Positions 1 to 9,824 are shown, counted from the stretch's first letter. The stretch: DNA of 64,000 nucleotides from Sunxiuqinia sp963678245 (GCA_965140765.1 OZ223309.1:62001-126000); one strand, 5' to 3'. Notes: generated from the letters alone by a model not told the origin. Numbers and translations: made by a program.

Positions 1-1838
1 CCATCGAGGACTGAAAAGTGAAGTGTTCCGTTCATTACTCCTTTTTCACCACTTGTTCCTGAAGCTTCCAGAGGTCTGGTTGGCGTGTTCAGCCAAATAT
101 CAACTCCCTGAAGTAATACTTTGGCCAGGTTGATATCGTAATTCTGAACGAACAGAATTTTACCTAAAAACTCAGGACGCTTAGAAATTTCAACGATGTA
201 TTTGATCAAATCCTGTCCGGCTTTGTCGGCAGGGTGAGCTTTCCCGGCAAAAATGAATTGGACTGGTTTGTCCGGGTTGTTGACAATTTGAGCTAAGCGG
301 TCAAGGTTTCGGAAAAGCAAATGAGCTCGCTTGTATGTGGCAAAACGTCGTGCAAAGCCAATTGTCAGAGCCTTCGGATTCAGTGAACTTGTGACTTCTG
401 TAATCAATTTCGGGTTCTCGTTACGCTTCACCCAAGTGTCAGTAAAGCGCCTTTTGATGTAGTCGATCATCTTCGAACGCAAGCTTTGTTTAAGCTCCCA
501 AATTTCCTGATCAGGAACTTTATAGATTTTATCCCACAGGTCAAAATCAAGTTGATTGTTTACAAAATCTTTTCCAAAATATTTCAGGTGAATTTCTTTC
601 CATTCCTTGGCCGTCCAAGTTGAATAGTGCACGCCATTCGTTACGTAACCAATATCCAATTCTTCGGACAAGTAGCCGTTATATAGTGGCTTCAGAATAT
701 GCTTTGATACATCGCCATGGAGCATGCTCACACCATTAATTCCTTGCGATAAATTAGCTGCCAGAAAACTCATATTGAAATGATCTTCATGTGGCACCGT
801 TTTTCCAAGCATGATAAACTCCTCCCAGCTAATATTTATTTTAGCAGGAAATTTATCCATATACATTTTAAACAAATCGTTGTGGAATGCATCATGTCCG
901 GCAGGAACCGGAGTATGCGTAGTAAACAATGTTGAAGCACGAACGATTTCTTTTGCCTGAGGATATGTTAGCTTATTCTCGTTAATCAAGCCAGCCATTC
1001 GCTCTAGTCCGATTAAGGCCGCATGTCCTTCGTTACAATGGTACAAATCTGCATTTTGATGTCCCAGCTTACTTAATGCCCGAATACCACCAAGACCAAG
1101 TAACATTTCCTGCTTTAGGCGGTTTTCATTATCGCCTCCATAAAGATGGTGAGTTACAAAGCGGTCGTTTTCATTGTTAGCATCAAAATCTGCATCGAGC
1201 AAGTACAAGCTTACAGCTCCTACTTTTACTTCCCAGACACGGGCATGCAACGTTCTGCCGGGATATTGAACTTCAATTTGTACCCAGTTTCCTTCTTTGT
1301 CGAATGCCGGTTGTACCGGTATTTTTGAGAACTCCTGAGCCTCGTAGTTGGCCATCTGGTCTCCTTGTAGCGAGATGGTTTGTTTGAAATACCCATACCG
1401 GTATAGCAAACCAACAGCCACCAGATCGGCTTTTGAGTCACTGGCTTCTTTTAAGTAATCTCCGGCCAGGATTCCTAAACCTCCGGAAAATATTTTAAGG
1501 CTATCGTGCAAGCCATACTCCATGCTGAAGTAGGCAATTTTAGGTCCTATCCCTTGTTCGCGTTCTTTCAGATATTTTTGAAATAGGCTATAAACACTTT
1601 TCAGGGCAGCAATAAATTGTTCATCACTTTCTAACTCTTTAAAACGCTGATAGCTGACTTGTTCGAGTAGAACAATTGGGTTGTGAAAACTATCTTCCCA
1701 TATTTCTTCATCAATCGTCTCAAACAATTCACGGGCTTCTGTATTCCAAGCCCACCAAAGGTTTTTGCTCAACTCTTTTAGAGGAGCTAATTTTTCGGGG
1801 ATGTTTGATTCAACAAACAGTTTTTTCCAATTTGGCAT
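1..1838 (-). CDS. glgP: Alpha-glucan (glycogen) phosphorylase, 3' end cut by window edge
   Basis: About 612 N-terminal residues are present; the gene runs off base 1. It should release glucose-1-phosphate from glycogen or maltodextrin in the cytoplasm (GT35, PLP-dependent). The N-terminus has the NLWWAWN segment typical of the short bacterial TIGR02094/DUF3417 phosphorylases, followed near residue 115 by GGLGILAGD, later GFARRFATYKRAH near 495, and at the edge EASGTSGEKGVMNG, which leads into the PLP/phosphate site. Family members are about 850 residues, so roughly 240 are missing. The start is the ATG at 1836-1838, which gives the expected family N-terminus. It is the last visible gene of the minus-strand glycogen operon, 168 bp after the GH57 gene. 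The family assignment is firm; exact chain-length preference cannot be read. Confidence 0.93.
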   Translation of the reverse strand, partial: MPNWKKLFVESNIPEKLAPLKELSKNLWWAWNTEARELFETIDEEIWEDSFHNPIVLLEQVSYQRFKELESDEQFIAALKSVYSLFQKYLKEREQGIGPKIAYFSMEYGLHDSLKIFSGGLGILAGDYLKEASDSKADLVAVGLLYRYGYFKQTISLQGDQMANYEAQEFSKIPVQPAFDKEGNWVQIEVQYPGRTLHARVWEVKVGAVSLYLLDADFDANNENDRFVTHHLYGGDNENRLKQEMLLGLGGIRALSKLGHQNADLYHCNEGHAALIGLERMAGLINENKLTYPQAKEIVRASTLFTTHTPVPAGHDAFHNDLFKMYMDKFPAKINISWEEFIMLGKTVPHEDHFNMSFLAANLSQGINGVSMLHGDVSKHILKPLYNGYLSEELDIGYVTNGVHYSTWTAKEWKEIHLKYFGKDFVNNQLDFDLWDKIYKVPDQEIWELKQSLRSKMIDYIKRRFTDTWVKRNENPKLITEVTSSLNPKALTIGFARRFATYKRAHLLFRNLDRLAQIVNNPDKPVQFIFAGKAHPADKAGQDLIKYIVEISKRPEFLGKILFVQNYDINLAKVLLQGVDIWLNTPTRPLEASGTSGEKGVMNGTLHFSVLD

Positions 1839-2006
1839 ATCCACAACTCTTTTTTGTTAAAATTCAAGCACCAAGCAATTATTCATCTTTGTTTTGTTCG
1901 CATCCTATCGAGGAAAATTTATTACAATACGAGTAGTATTGATTCTTGTATCAGTTGTTTGCGAACAGTTTAAATACAGTCCAGGTGCGCTGGATTTTGA
2001 TTAAAC

Positions 2007-3371
2007 TTACTTTTTTTCGATTTTCTTCTTTAGGGCAGTTTTCGGTTTCGATTCGTTAGTTGTGGTAGGTTTCTTTTTTTTCTTTTGTTGAAGCCTAACA
2101 ATTTCTGCTTCGTATTTTTTTAGCTTTTCTTCTTTTTCAGCAATCATCTTGTTCATGGCTGCTATTTTGTGTTCCATTTCACTCTCTGGAACAAATGTAT
2201 TCAATCTAAGTTTAAAATCACTAAGCACATTCATATAATTAATGAAAGCTTCATACGGACTTTCGTATGGATTGAAGTAACTATGTATCTCACCATCAGA
2301 AAAAAACTTAGTGCTCATGTAGTAAAAATGGTCGCTTACCTGAAGGTAGCTCCAGTCCTTTAGCAGCTCTGAATCATTAACCTGCTCCATTCGATCTTTC
2401 AACTCATATAATTTATCAAAAGCTTCTTGTTGCATCTCATTTCCCAGCCAAGCGGTAAGGTCACGTTCTTCATCAGCCCAGGAGATGGCATGTGGTACAC
2501 TAACCATTGACACCGGCTGGAATTGATCAACAATTTCAGATGGTGTTGCAAATTGAAGCTTGGAGTTTTGAAATACGGCATTAGGGAGTTCTTCCATAAA
2601 GCGAAATATGCCAGTCTCTGCTAACTGGTGTTCTCCAAAGGTTTCGTAATGCATAAACAGATTGATTATTTCGTCTTTTTGATCACCGTCCATCCAGCGG
2701 ACAAATTTGTCAGCTGTCAATGGATATTCGTTCCATGCCTGGTTTGAAAAACGGAAAGCCAAATCGTCACTAAGCTTATAATTCCGCATTAAAACTTTAA
2801 GTCTGGGATTGATAGCATTACAATATAAGTAATTTGGTGATTTCCATCCAAGAATATGTTTTGCTCCTTCAGTAATAGCTCCTTTGAATCCCATTTCTGC
2901 TGTTAGGGCGCCAATATCGTCAGAATAAATTAATTCAGTGTTCCGAAGCACTTGCGGTTGTTGTCCGAAATATTTCTGAATCGCCTGAGCATGTCTTTCG
3001 ACTTGTTTCTTATATAATTCCTTGCTTTTTAGAGCGACCAACGAATTTGAGTAAGTTTCTGCCAAGAACTCAACCTGCCCGGTTTTTGCCAATTCCTGAA
3101 ATGAATCCAATACTTCCGGAGCATATAATTCAAATTGCTCCAATGCTGTTCCTGAAATAGAAAAGGCGATTTTAAATTTGCCTTTATGCTTTGTTATCAA
3201 ATCAAGCATCATTTTGTTGGCCGGCAAATAGCAACGATCAGCAATCTTTCTCAGGATTGTTTCATTGGCATAATCATCGTAGTAATAATGGTCATTACCG
3301 ATATCAAAAAAGCGATAACGGCGGTAACGAAATGGTTGATGTACTTGAAAGTAAAAACAAATGGCTCTCAT
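2007..3371 (-). CDS. GH57 alpha-amylase-like protein with one catalytic residue replaced
   Basis: A 454-residue cytoplasmic protein of glycoside hydrolase family 57. The HQPFR motif lies at residues 11-15, LAETYSNS near 105, the nucleophile region RNTELIYSDD near 142 keeps its Glu, and MHYETFGEHQ near 240 corresponds to the region that normally carries the acid/base Asp just before the aromatic residue and Glu. Here that Asp is His (codon CAT). Janecek and co-workers described GH57 alpha-amylase-like homologues that lack one or both catalytic residues, and this looks like one. The C-terminal 50 residues are a Lys-rich, coiled-coil-like tail. It lies 11 bp downstream of the glycogen synthase gene. 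The role is probably in glycogen handling, but hydrolysis is uncertain. Confidence 0.85.
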   Translation of the reverse strand: MRAICFYFQVHQPFRYRRYRFFDIGNDHYYYDDYANETILRKIADRCYLPANKMMLDLITKHKGKFKIAFSISGTALEQFELYAPEVLDSFQELAKTGQVEFLAETYSNSLVALKSKELYKKQVERHAQAIQKYFGQQPQVLRNTELIYSDDIGALTAEMGFKGAITEGAKHILGWKSPNYLYCNAINPRLKVLMRNYKLSDDLAFRFSNQAWNEYPLTADKFVRWMDGDQKDEIINLFMHYETFGEHQLAETGIFRFMEELPNAVFQNSKLQFATPSEIVDQFQPVSMVSVPHAISWADEERDLTAWLGNEMQQEAFDKLYELKDRMEQVNDSELLKDWSYLQVSDHFYYMSTKFFSDGEIHSYFNPYESPYEAFINYMNVLSDFKLRLNTFVPESEMEHKIAAMNKMIAEKEEKLKKYEAEIVRLQQKKKKKPTTTNESKPKTALKKKIEKK

Positions 3372-3382
3372 ATTCTTGTTTT

Positions 3383-4675
3383 TTATTCTGTTTTTAAAGC
3401 TTCGTTATAGACATCGTGGACATTGCGGGCAGAATTTTTCCACTGCAAGCTATCCACTTCTTTTTTTCCATGTTTCATAAACATATTCCACATGCCGGGG
3501 TAGTTCAATAATCCGTATATGGCATCAGCCATCGCGTGCGTGTCCCAGTAGTCGGTTTTGACCGCATATTTTAAGATCTCGGAAACGCCGGACTGGTTTG
3601 ATATAATTACAGGTACATTGGTCTGCATAGCCTCAAGGGGCACAATGCCAAAAGGTTCCGAAACTGAAGGCATCACAAAGACATCACTCATACGGAACAT
3701 GTCAAATACGTCATCCCCTTTCAAAAAGCCTGTAAAGTGAAAATAGTCTGATATTTTTAACTCGGCAGCACGACGAACCATGCGGTTCATCATATCGCCG
3801 CTGCCTGCCATCACAAAACGAACGTTTTTCATTCTTTTTAAAACCAGGTTGGCGGCTTCAACAAAATATTCAGGCCCTTTTTGCATGGTTATTCTTCCTA
3901 AAAAGGTAACAATTTTGTCATCAACACCTTTTTTTAGCTTGGCTTTTTCTTCTTTACTAACTGGCTCTACCGCATTGTATACCGTTGTGACTTTGGCGGG
4001 GTTAATACCGTATTTTTCGATTACAATTTTCCGGGTCAAATTGCTTACCGTTATAATTTTATCGGCAGCATTCATGCCTCTTTGCTCAATCTCAAAAACC
4101 TGAGGGTTGACACTTCCTCCACTACGGTCGAAATCAGTCGCATGAACATGGATAACTAATGGTTTTCCGCTTGCTTCTTTTGCTGCAATTCCTGCGGGGT
4201 AGGCGAGCCAATCGTGTGCGTGAATCAGGTCAAATTCTTCTTCCTGTGCAATGACTTCCGCTACAAGTGAGTATTTGTAAATTTCATGCAGTAGATCTTT
4301 CCCATACGTGCCCGAAAATTCAATTTTTCCTTCTTCGTTGGTTTCAACAAAACGGGTTTTTTCAGAATATTTTTTGCTACTGAGTTTCCAGAACTCCTCG
4401 GGATCCATGTACGGAACCATGCCGGATTCAACTTCGTAGTATTCAATTTTCTTCTGAAGGTCTTTAAATTCGACTTTCGTTTTAGTAATTGGAACCTCAT
4501 TTGCTCCAATTAGTTTCATGCTTGATTGATCCTCGTCACCATGAGCCTTAGGTACCACAAAAATGACATCAACATCTTTGTTTTCAGCTAACCCTTTCGT
4601 CAGTCCGTAACAAGCTGTTCCAAGCCCCCCAGATATATGGGGAGGAAATTCCCAACCAAACATTAATACTTTCAT
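3383..4675 (-). CDS. Glycogen synthase-type glycosyltransferase
   Basis: A 430-residue GT-B glycosyltransferase, likely the enzyme that extends alpha-1,4-glucan from a nucleotide-glucose donor. The N-terminal glycine loop HISGGLGT (residues 13-20) matches the KxGGL-type donor loop of glycogen synthases. HAHDWLAYPAG follows, and the EX7E donor-binding motif is seen as SEPFGIVPLE near residue 340. It sits between the debranching-enzyme homologue (24 bp upstream) and the GH57 gene (11 bp downstream), which supports the glycogen role. The sequence alone does not separate GT5 from a GT4-like synthase, nor ADP-glucose from UDP-glucose use. No glgC is in the window. Confidence 0.83.
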   Translation of the reverse strand: MKVLMFGWEFPPHISGGLGTACYGLTKGLAENKDVDVIFVVPKAHGDEDQSSMKLIGANEVPITKTKVEFKDLQKKIEYYEVESGMVPYMDPEEFWKLSSKKYSEKTRFVETNEEGKIEFSGTYGKDLLHEIYKYSLVAEVIAQEEEFDLIHAHDWLAYPAGIAAKEASGKPLVIHVHATDFDRSGGSVNPQVFEIEQRGMNAADKIITVSNLTRKIVIEKYGINPAKVTTVYNAVEPVSKEEKAKLKKGVDDKIVTFLGRITMQKGPEYFVEAANLVLKRMKNVRFVMAGSGDMMNRMVRRAAELKISDYFHFTGFLKGDDVFDMFRMSDVFVMPSVSEPFGIVPLEAMQTNVPVIISNQSGVSEILKYAVKTDYWDTHAMADAIYGLLNYPGMWNMFMKHGKKEVDSLQWKNSARNVHDVYNEALKTE

Positions 4676-4699
4676 AGATTCCCGTTTTATTTATTATTC

Positions 4700-6646
4700 T
4701 TATTCTGAAAAATTAATTATTAACTTGTATGACCTGATGATTGCCGCAACATTCCATGCCTGAGATATGGCGCCTTTGCCATAGTGCGGCGGGTTGCCAT
4801 TGTAATTTTCGGGTATTGTTCCAATGCAATGTTCTGTCATCTCTTCCTCAAATCCTTCGATCAATTTCTTGACGAAAGGCATCCCTCCTCTTTTATGTAT
4901 TTTTAAATAACCTTCTACAAAAAACATGAGCAGCCATGGCCAGGCAGTTCCTTGGTGCAAGGTCTTTTCACGTTCAATAACGCTTCCCACACAAAAACCT
5001 TCGTAGTCAGCATTTCTGGGCGATAATGTTCTTAATCCGCGTGGAGTAAGCAATTGATGCTTGACGATTCCTAAAACTTCCTTTCGCTGTTCTTTGCTTA
5101 GTGGCGTATAATCGAGTGCTGCAGCAATAATCATATTGGGCCGAATCGACCAATCTTTATAGTCGCCATTAACTGAGTCAGCGAGATAGTTATGTTCATC
5201 ACACCAGAATTCGTTCATGAATGATTCTGCAATTTTAGCGGGGTACTCTTTCCATTCCTTTTCGAAGCTTTTAGCGCCGGCAGATTTTGCCAGCTCTAAG
5301 GCAAAACAGATCGCATTATACCACAGTACATTTACTTCAACTGGCATACCGTTTCTGCTCACAGTCGGTTTTCCGTTAATATAGGAATCCATCCATGTTA
5401 GAGCTAGATTGTCAGAGTAGCCTGCGAGTAGCCCGTTTTCGGCCATTTTGATATCGTAATCAGTGCCATTTCTGAATGAATCAAGGATCTGTTTGATTTC
5501 TTTTTTGTATTTAGTCCAAATATCTTTCTGGTTATTTGCATCCTTGGCATATTGTTGCAGGGCCCAGAAGAACCAGAGCGATGTGTCGATATTGTTATAG
5601 ACCAGATTTTGTTTCCCATTGATAAGAGGGAATAGCCCATTTTTTAATTTCTTTAGTTGCGTATCAATAATTTCTTCGAATAACTTATATTCTTCTTGTT
5701 CAATGGCTAAGCCGGGCAGAGAAATAAAGGTTTGCCTGGGGATTGAACCATACCATGGGAATCCGGCAATGATGTCTTTCACATCATCCTTTATGATGAA
5801 GAACTGTTGAGCCGCGTTAATTAGGTTGCTCATGAATGTGTCCCGTGGCGGCCTTTTGTTGAGCTCGCGCGTAAATTTTGCCTTAAATGAATTGGGTTTC
5901 GATTCCGTTGTTGAGGCTGAAAAGACAATGCTCTCGCCTTTCTTTATTGACATTTCAAAATAACCCGGAACAAATAAATCCTCTTTGTAATCGTAGCCCC
6001 GGTTTTGTTCTTTCAAATACTCAATACCTTTATACCAATCAGGGACGCTAATAAACTCAACGGATTTCGAAAACTGCATGTGTAAGTCAGGATAGCCCTC
6101 ATACATTTTCATTTTTATGCCGTTTTCTACCGTTTGGTATTTTGTATTGGCATACATATTCGCTTTGCTGAGACTATGCACACTACGAAAGGCCATGAAT
6201 GGTTTTAGCCGCAATGTGGTAGGAGAATTGGCTTCCTCCAGTGTATATTTTGTTAGCACCTGCTGTTCGTTCTGAACTAGAATTCGCTCTTTGCTGAATA
6301 CGACACCGCCAACCCGGAAAGTCGTTTTAGGGACGCGATCGACCTCATAATCACGAATATATTTGTGGCCTTTTGGCTCGAAATAATCGCCTTCGTACTT
6401 GTGAATGCCAAGGTTGAACTCGGCACCGTGTTGTATAATCGTCTCATCAATAGATGATAACAAGACATGGTTGTCGCCATCCAGTTCGTCGACCGGACAA
6501 ACGAGTATACCATGGTATTTTCGTGTGTTACATCCCGAAATAGTTGTACTGATGTATGAACCAGCTCGGTTTGAACGAAGAACTTCTCTGGATAAAGAAT
6601 ACTCCAAGTTCACTAAACGACTTTTATCGAATTTTAGGTAGCTCAT
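4700..6646 (-). CDS. Glycogen debranching enzyme homologue (amylo-alpha-1,6-glucosidase, GH133-type)
   Basis: A 648-residue protein with an N-terminal GDE domain (SNRAGSYISTTISGCNTRKYHG near residues 25-50) and a C-terminal (alpha/alpha)6 glucosidase-like domain. FPWYGSIPRQTFISLPGL near residue 300 and HQGTAWPWLLMFFVEGYL near the C-terminus match the family blocks. In most relatives I recall, the first block reads RDTFI or RDEFI and its Asp is the general acid; here the codon is CAA (Gln). The usual role is trimming alpha-1,6 branches left by the phosphorylase. Placement inside the glycogen operon supports the family call, but activity is doubtful given the substitution. Confidence 0.83.
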   Translation of the reverse strand: MSYLKFDKSRLVNLEYSLSREVLRSNRAGSYISTTISGCNTRKYHGILVCPVDELDGDNHVLLSSIDETIIQHGAEFNLGIHKYEGDYFEPKGHKYIRDYEVDRVPKTTFRVGGVVFSKERILVQNEQQVLTKYTLEEANSPTTLRLKPFMAFRSVHSLSKANMYANTKYQTVENGIKMKMYEGYPDLHMQFSKSVEFISVPDWYKGIEYLKEQNRGYDYKEDLFVPGYFEMSIKKGESIVFSASTTESKPNSFKAKFTRELNKRPPRDTFMSNLINAAQQFFIIKDDVKDIIAGFPWYGSIPRQTFISLPGLAIEQEEYKLFEEIIDTQLKKLKNGLFPLINGKQNLVYNNIDTSLWFFWALQQYAKDANNQKDIWTKYKKEIKQILDSFRNGTDYDIKMAENGLLAGYSDNLALTWMDSYINGKPTVSRNGMPVEVNVLWYNAICFALELAKSAGAKSFEKEWKEYPAKIAESFMNEFWCDEHNYLADSVNGDYKDWSIRPNMIIAAALDYTPLSKEQRKEVLGIVKHQLLTPRGLRTLSPRNADYEGFCVGSVIEREKTLHQGTAWPWLLMFFVEGYLKIHKRGGMPFVKKLIEGFEEEMTEHCIGTIPENYNGNPPHYGKGAISQAWNVAAIIRSYKLIINFSE

Positions 6647-6747
6647 AGTTTTAAACTTTGGGCTTAATCACAATTAGTTATTACTATATTTATAATTTAG
6701 GAGATCAGATTGTTGCGGTTGCTACAAATTTATGGAAAGAAATCCAA

Positions 6748-7764
6748 TCATTGTTCACAATTACTCTGATGCTCTTCCAGCTTTAATTTAAAATACTTTT
6801 TTTCATTTGCTAAGTTAAGAAACGGAAAACTTTTCATTAAATCATTTATCTTGTTTACGTTATATAACAGAAACTTTTGGTGCTTTTCTGATTGAATATT
6901 TCGTGGTCGGTGCTCAATTGCTTTGATGATCTTCTGAATGCTTTTTATTATTTTGTGACTTTCGTCAGTAATCATTTTCGAGCAGAATTTATCCCAGATA
7001 TGATCAACTGATTTCGCACTAATGTGCAGCATATCAGGCGCATAAAACCGATAGTCTCTCAGTTCGTCCATGACTATTTCGTAGGACGGAAAATAGGCGC
7101 AATGAGCTGTTCCGAAATCGATTATTAATTGGTTAATTGCCAGTAGCAAGGTCGATTTGCTTAGTTGGTTTTCAACTGCCCCGTCCTTCCAATGGCGTAT
7201 CGGGCTAACTGTAAAAAGGATTTTTAAATTTGAGTTAATTCTTCGGATTTGGGAAATTAACTCTCTGTAATCATCTACTATTTCGCTCGGTGTCAGACGG
7301 TAGCGGTTAAATTCTGCAGCTGCCAGTTTGTGGCAGTTTGAGACAATTTTTCCGCTGTTTTTTAGCTCAAAAACCCATGCTGTTCCCAACGAAAGAATTA
7401 AATACTCACTTTCTATTAAATAGTCATGCGACCGTCTGATTTGATCATTTATTCGTTTCAAACAATTTTCTTTGTTTGTCGAAGAAAATCTGCTATGATG
7501 ATCAAAACTGTGCCATATTCCATCGTGTTCAATTAAGTCTTTAGCAGTGTATGTCTTTTGCTCCATCAGCAGGCGAATGCTTTTTGAAACTGATTGCGGA
7601 TTATATAATATGCCAAACGGATTTAGGTCAACCTGAAACTTCAATTGTTTCATGCGTTGTCCTATATTTTCAGAAAAGCAGGAGCCCATCATCATCACTT
7701 TTGTACGATGGTCGATGTGCCAACCAATATCCTTTATTTCAACTTCAGTAAAATATTGATTCAT
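6748..7764 (-). CDS. GSCFA-domain protein (putative SGNH-like hydrolase)
   Basis: A 338-residue protein named for its N-terminal motif, seen here as MMGSCFSENIG (GSCF at residues 27-30). GSCFA proteins (PF08885) are related to GDSL/SGNH esterases; the Ser in the motif would be the nucleophile, and DMLHISAKSVDHIW in the second half could supply the Asp/His pair. No signal peptide is seen, so it is probably cytoplasmic. Its ATG follows the glgB stop directly (TAAATG), so the two are probably translationally coupled. The substrate is unknown; the position suggests acyl or other ester groups on glucan or sugar intermediates, which is inference only. Confidence 0.85.
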   Translation of the reverse strand: MNQYFTEVEIKDIGWHIDHRTKVMMMGSCFSENIGQRMKQLKFQVDLNPFGILYNPQSVSKSIRLLMEQKTYTAKDLIEHDGIWHSFDHHSRFSSTNKENCLKRINDQIRRSHDYLIESEYLILSLGTAWVFELKNSGKIVSNCHKLAAAEFNRYRLTPSEIVDDYRELISQIRRINSNLKILFTVSPIRHWKDGAVENQLSKSTLLLAINQLIIDFGTAHCAYFPSYEIVMDELRDYRFYAPDMLHISAKSVDHIWDKFCSKMITDESHKIIKSIQKIIKAIEHRPRNIQSEKHQKFLLYNVNKINDLMKSFPFLNLANEKKYFKLKLEEHQSNCEQ

Positions 7765-9777
7765 TTATTTAATCCGTTTAAACGCTTGTTTTTTCAAAAC
7801 AATTCCTGTTCTGGCTGGCAGGTACAAATTTAAATAATGCTGACTACTTAGTCCTTTTGATGGTCTTGTGTAGTAAATCATATTTTTATCGATACGTTCC
7901 TGTCCGCCAAAACGTTCTTCATCGGTGTTGAATAGAATCTTGTATTTTGATGCTTCCAAGGGAATCCCATAATCTGTAAAAGATTGCGTTGGATTAAAAT
8001 TAAAAACCATTAGGAAGTCACCCCGCTGGTAGCTCAATACCTGATCGGCTTTGTTGTCAAATCGTCGATAGATTTCTGGTATTTCAAGCAAATGGTTTTC
8101 TCTGATCCACTGCATCATTTCACAGTCAAAGTCTGCGAGCAAGTGGTAGCGTAATTCTTTGTTTTCAGTTAGGCTCCAAATTCGGCGGGCGTTTTTGTAT
8201 GACCAGTTGTTTCCTTCGCGCGGGAAGTCGATCCACTCGGGATGGCCAAACTCATTGCCCATAAAGTTGAGGTAGGCTCCGCCGGCTGTTGTAGCCGTGG
8301 CGAGCCGGATCATTTTGTGTAAAGCCATTCCCCGGTCAACGGTTAGGTTGGGTTGGTCCTTCCGCATACTGAAGTACATTTCCTTGTCGATCAATCGGAA
8401 TATAATGGTCTTATCTCCAACCAATGCCTGGTCATGCGACTCAGCATAGCTTACAACCTTTTCATCAAGACGTTTCGATGTCAGCTCATAAAAAATTTGA
8501 CCTACGTCCCAGTTTTCATCTGTAACCTCTTTAATCAGTTTGATCCAGAAATCAGGAACCCCCATAGCCATTCGGTAGTCGAATCCGTATCCTCCATCAT
8601 CAATAGGAGTTGCCAACCCGGGCATCCCGCTAACTTCTTCTGCAACCGACAATGAGTTTGGATCAATGTCATGGATTAATTTATTGGCCAAATAGAAATA
8701 GGTAACGGCTTCGTCGTCGATCCCTTGATCGTAATAATCAGCATATTGTGTGAATGCCTTTCCCAGTCCATGATCGTAATACAACATACTGGTAACACCA
8801 TCGAACCGGAAACCATCGAATTTAAAATCTTCGAGCCAATACCTGATGTTTGAAAGCAGAAAGTGCAAAACATCGTTTTTACCATAGTCGAAACAATAAG
8901 AATCCCACGCCGGATGTTCTCCACGCGCCCCATCATGAAAAAATTGGAAACGCGTACCGTCGTATTTCCCTAATCCCTCCACCTCGTTTTTTACAGCGTG
9001 CGAGTGAACCAAGTCAATAATTATAGACAAGCCCATTCTATGGGCTTCGTCAATTAGTTGTTTTAGTTCTTCGGGAGTTCCAAAGCGTGAAGAAGGAGCA
9101 AAAAAGCTGGATACGTGGTATCCGAAACTTCCGTAATATGGATGTTCGGGAATGGCCATGAGTTGAATGGTGTTGTATCCGGCAGCTTTTATCCATGGCA
9201 ATGTCTGCTCACGAAATTCATTATAAGTATGTACCCGCTCTGCTTCGCCAGCCATGCCGATATGGCTCTCGTAAATTAAGGGGGCTTCATCAGCTCTCTT
9301 GTAGTTTGGATGTTTCCACTCGAAGTCTTTTTCTTGAATCCACACTTGAGCGTTGAAAAGTTTGGTGTGTTCATCCTGCACCACTCTTTTGCTCCAGGCG
9401 GGTATTCGTTTCCCTTGTCCGCCGTTCCAGTGCATCGAGAAGGCATAAAGTTGGCCATGTGTCAACTGATTTTCGCTAAGGTTCAATTCCCATTGGCCAT
9501 TTCCAATTGGTTGCAGCTGGTAGGCTTCCTGCTCTTGCCAGTCGTTAAACTCACCAATCATGTATATTTCGGTGGCGTTGGGAGCCCAGTCTCGGATAAC
9601 CCAACCATCGTGTTTTTTGTGTAACCCGAACCAATAGTGTCCGCCTGCAAAATCTTTTAATGATCCGTTTTGGGTGAGTTCTTTTTCCTTGTCTTTTGCA
9701 CGTTCGATTCGTGAGATAATAACCGGTGCAAATGGCTCCAGACCTCTATCGTTTTGTATTAATTGTGGTAAATTCAT
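7765..9777 (-). CDS. glgB: 1,4-alpha-glucan branching enzyme
   Basis: A 670-residue GH13 branching enzyme with an N-terminal CBM48-type domain (HYWFGLHKKHDGWVIRDWAP at about residues 47-66) and a catalytic barrel. Catalytic residues are in place: DGFRFDGVTSM near 320 (nucleophile Asp), SVAEEVSGMPG near 379 (acid/base Glu) and YAESHDQALVG near 447 (transition-state Asp). The C-terminal beta domain ends with RTGIVLKKQ. It makes alpha-1,6 branches in glycogen. It is the first gene of the minus-strand operon, with a promoter-like sequence just upstream. The eukaryotic-like length and motif set are usual for Bacteroidota enzymes. Confidence 0.95.
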   Translation of the reverse strand: MNLPQLIQNDRGLEPFAPVIISRIERAKDKEKELTQNGSLKDFAGGHYWFGLHKKHDGWVIRDWAPNATEIYMIGEFNDWQEQEAYQLQPIGNGQWELNLSENQLTHGQLYAFSMHWNGGQGKRIPAWSKRVVQDEHTKLFNAQVWIQEKDFEWKHPNYKRADEAPLIYESHIGMAGEAERVHTYNEFREQTLPWIKAAGYNTIQLMAIPEHPYYGSFGYHVSSFFAPSSRFGTPEELKQLIDEAHRMGLSIIIDLVHSHAVKNEVEGLGKYDGTRFQFFHDGARGEHPAWDSYCFDYGKNDVLHFLLSNIRYWLEDFKFDGFRFDGVTSMLYYDHGLGKAFTQYADYYDQGIDDEAVTYFYLANKLIHDIDPNSLSVAEEVSGMPGLATPIDDGGYGFDYRMAMGVPDFWIKLIKEVTDENWDVGQIFYELTSKRLDEKVVSYAESHDQALVGDKTIIFRLIDKEMYFSMRKDQPNLTVDRGMALHKMIRLATATTAGGAYLNFMGNEFGHPEWIDFPREGNNWSYKNARRIWSLTENKELRYHLLADFDCEMMQWIRENHLLEIPEIYRRFDNKADQVLSYQRGDFLMVFNFNPTQSFTDYGIPLEASKYKILFNTDEERFGGQERIDKNMIYYTRPSKGLSSQHYLNLYLPARTGIVLKKQAFKRIK

Positions 9778-9793
9778 AAGTGAATGCTTTCCA

Positions 9794-9824
9794 TAAAGAT
9801 AGCGAATCGTCGGGCACTTTTCAA
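9794..9824 (-). promoter_or_regulatory. Candidate promoter of the glycogen operon
   Basis: On the minus strand TATCTTTA (9801-9794) is a near match to the Bacteroidota -7 box TAnnTTTG. A TTG (9824-9822) lies 20 bp upstream, the expected position for the -33 element. The -7 box ends 16 bp before the glgB ATG, implying a very short leader. Confidence 0.55.
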
